DNA from: Kocuria sp. p3-SID1428 | Lineage (GTDB): Bacteria; Actinomycetota; Actinomycetes; Actinomycetales; Micrococcaceae | NCBI RefSeq assembly: GCF_025149945.1 | Contig: NZ_JALXVH010000007.1 | Coordinates: 19,479 to 83,478 of the forward strand | Direction of reading: 5' to 3' | DNA: 64,000 nucleotides | Shown: piece by piece, positions 62,281 through 64,000 of the stretch | How positions within the stretch are numbered: position 1 is the stretch's first letter | How the letters are laid out: each line of letters starts with the position of its first letter | Notes under the pieces: model-generated | Databases searched by the model: none | Seen by the model: only the letters and a program-made list of their open reading frames with translations | Told to the model about the DNA's origin: nothing | Translations under genes and position numbers: made by a program

Positions 62281-62427
62281 TGTCACACACCTGCGCGCGG
62301 CGGACGCCCTCACCCGCTGCGCGCAGGCACGCCGGACGATCCCAGCCGTGAGACGCGGATCACAGGGCACATCGTCCGAGGCTCACGGAGGCTTCCGCGG
62401 AGGCCCGGATCTCACCCTCGGGGTGGC

Positions 62428-62433
62428 CTAGTG
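62428..62433 (+). promoter_or_regulatory. –10 element of the permease gene
   Basis: TAGTGT at 62428–62433 gives a leader of about 70 nt; nothing else was recognised in 62281–62510. Confidence 0.35.
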
Positions 62434-62510
62434 TGTCGCCATCAGATTGTGATGTGCAGCACAGGCGCCCGAGGCCGATCCCCCGGCGCCCTCAACACCA
62501 GGAGGCCCCC

Positions 62511-63995
62511 ATGGGTTCCGGATCCTCGCCCGCGACCACTCGCGGACGCCATTCGCAGAGCACCACCGCTCCCGCAGCGCCCGGGGCAGACGGCCCCCAG
62601 GACTCGACCCTGAAGGCACACATGAAGGGCCGCCACCTGGTCATGATGAGCCTCGGCTCGGCCATCGGCGCAGGCCTGTTCGTCGGCTCGGGAGCGGGCA
62701 TCGCCGCCGCCGGGCCGTCGGTGCTCGTGTCCTACGTCGTCGCCGGGTTCCTGATCATCCTGATCATGCGCATGCTCGGCGAGATGGTCGCCGATCATCC
62801 CACCTCCGGCGCCTTCTCCGTCTACGCGGGCCGAGCCGTCAGCCCGGCCGCGGGCTTCGCCGTCGGCTGGCTGTGGTGGGTGCAGCTGATCATCGTGATC
62901 GCCGCCGAGGCCACCGCGGCCGCGCAAATCCTGGTCTCCGCCTGGCCCATCGCGCCGCAGTGGCTGCTCGCGCTGATCTTCATGATCATCTTCACCGCCA
63001 TCAACCTCATCGGCGTGGGGCAGTTCGGCGAGTTCGAGTTCTGGTTCTCGCTGCTCAAGGTCGCCGCCGTCGTCGTGTTCCTGGTGATCGGCGGGCTGTT
63101 CGTGATCGGCCTGCTGCCCACAGCCGAGGCGCCCGGCCTGGCCAATCTCACCGCTCACGGCGGCTTCATGCCCAACGGCATCGGGGGTGTGGCCGCCGGC
63201 CTGCTGATCGTGGCCTTCGCCTTCGGCGGCATCGAGATCGTGGCCGTGGCCGCAGCCGAGACCGAGGACCCCGAGAAGAACGTGGGCCGGGCGATCCGCA
63301 CCATCGTGTGGCGCATCCTGATCTTCTACATGGGCTCCGTGGCCATCATGGTCCTGGCCATGCCGTGGAACGACGAGAACCTGCTGGCCTCCCCGTTCGT
63401 GGCCGTGCTCAACACCGCGGGACTGCCGGCCGTCGCCTCCATCATGGCGATCGTGGTGACCGTCGCGCTGCTGTCGTCGCTGAACGCCAACCTGTACGGC
63501 GCCTCGCGGATGATCTTCTCGCTGTCCCACCGCAGCCTGGCCCCGGCCGCGCTGAGCAGCACCAGCTCCCGCGGCGTGCCGGTGGCCGCGGTGCTGGCCT
63601 CGGTGGCCTTCGGCTTCGTGACGGTCGGGCTGAACTACCTGTGGGCCGAGGAGATCCTGGGCATCCTGCTCAACATCGTGGGCTCCACCCTGATCGTCAT
63701 CTGGTCCATGACGATCATCTCCCACCTGGTGCTGCGCCGCCGCGCTGAGTCCGAGGGCCGTGAGCTCGCGCTCAAGGCATGGGGCTACCCCGTGCTGTCC
63801 TACGTGGCGCTGCTCGGCATGGTGGCCGTCGTGATCCTGGGCATGACGGTGCCCGGCGTGCGCCAGCAGATCCTGCTGACCGCGGGGCTGTTCGCTGTGC
63901 TGTGGGTCATCGGGGCGCTGCTGGCCAAGCGCCGCGGCGTGACCCGCTTCCGCGCCCCGGAGGAGTTCGACGACCCCGCCGCAATGCCCCGCTGA
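62511..63995 (+). CDS. Amino-acid permease (APC superfamily, AAT family)
   Basis: The 494-residue permease has twelve membrane segments. LKAHMKGRHLVMMSLGSAIGAGLFVGSGAGIAAAGP is the first-helix signature of the AAT family (GABA, proline, aromatic and lysine permeases). SYVVAGFLIILIMRMLGEM and FAFGGIEIVAVAAAETEDPEKN match the further family blocks. The substrate cannot be told; similarity to GabP/ProY-type permeases is likely. The ATG at 62511 has AGGAGG (62500–62505) 5 nt before it; an upstream in-frame ATG at 62433 lacks a ribosome site. The 42-residue N-terminus is disordered. The gene ends 5 nt before the window edge. Confidence 0.93.
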   Translation: MGSGSSPATTRGRHSQSTTAPAAPGADGPQDSTLKAHMKGRHLVMMSLGSAIGAGLFVGSGAGIAAAGPSVLVSYVVAGFLIILIMRMLGEMVADHPTSGAFSVYAGRAVSPAAGFAVGWLWWVQLIIVIAAEATAAAQILVSAWPIAPQWLLALIFMIIFTAINLIGVGQFGEFEFWFSLLKVAAVVVFLVIGGLFVIGLLPTAEAPGLANLTAHGGFMPNGIGGVAAGLLIVAFAFGGIEIVAVAAAETEDPEKNVGRAIRTIVWRILIFYMGSVAIMVLAMPWNDENLLASPFVAVLNTAGLPAVASIMAIVVTVALLSSLNANLYGASRMIFSLSHRSLAPAALSSTSSRGVPVAAVLASVAFGFVTVGLNYLWAEEILGILLNIVGSTLIVIWSMTIISHLVLRRRAESEGRELALKAWGYPVLSYVALLGMVAVVILGMTVPGVRQQILLTAGLFAVLWVIGALLAKRRGVTRFRAPEEFDDPAAMPR

Positions 63996-64000
63996 CCCTC

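Overview
The window is about 70% G+C, and its long open frames show the codon bias of a high-GC actinobacterium. DUF4232 and DUF4916 genes, an lhr–nei pair, a FemAB-type peptidyltransferase, an LTA-synthase-like enzyme and many probably leaderless genes fit the Micrococcales, perhaps near Kocuria or Rothia. The genus is inferred, not proven. Most of the window is ordinary chromosome, with one AT-richer accessory patch at about 7.8–9.9 kb.

Layout. 0–2.5 kb: siderophore uptake (FecCD permease cut by the window edge, ATPase, siderophore-interacting flavoprotein). 2.6–7.7 kb: tRNA-Arg(ACG), an aldo/keto reductase, a DUF488 protein, a SixA-type phosphatase, an unusual winged-helix regulator, upp and tadA. 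7.7–9.7 kb: tRNA-Ser(CGA) followed by a decayed tyrosine recombinase, low-GC DNA and a foreign-looking membrane protein. 9.9–20.2 kb: ferredoxin and a large FAD/Fe-S dehydrogenase, a lipoprotein, the Lhr helicase and an Fpg/Nei glycosylase. 20.2–31.9 kb: idi, a pseudouridine synthase, a GH76 protein, DUF4916, a FUSC transporter, tgt with a YhhQ-type queuosine-precursor transporter, a ThiD/PdxK kinase, a DJ-1/PfpI protein and a TetR regulator.

32–35 kb: an LTA-synthase-like gene followed by a gene with a doubtful N-terminus, then two abutting hairpins, tRNA-Ser(GGA) and the SRP RNA. 35.5–46.6 kb: dnaX, recR, lysC, a conserved unknown, a FemAB transferase and purSQL. 46.8–56.8 kb: GNAT, a LuxR-type HTH protein, a GT39-like glycosyltransferase, succinate-dehydrogenase cytochrome b and iron-sulfur subunits without the flavoprotein between them, two small unknowns, an alanine/glycine symporter, ilvD and a membrane protein. 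57–64 kb: a carbohydrate group (FGGY kinase, GH15 hydrolase, a G6PD homologue with a changed phosphate-binding motif) and an amino-acid permease.

Points of most interest: (1) the G6PD-like enzyme lacks the usual lysine of its substrate-phosphate motif and sits beside a GH15 hydrolase and a sugar-acid-type kinase, suggesting oxidation of free glucose; (2) sdhC and sdhB are adjacent with sdhA absent; (3) a –10-like hexamer lies 6–7 nt before many start codons, indicating widespread leaderless transcription; (4) an integrase relic sits beside tRNA-Ser(CGA); (5) several loci look like deletion or frameshift scars.
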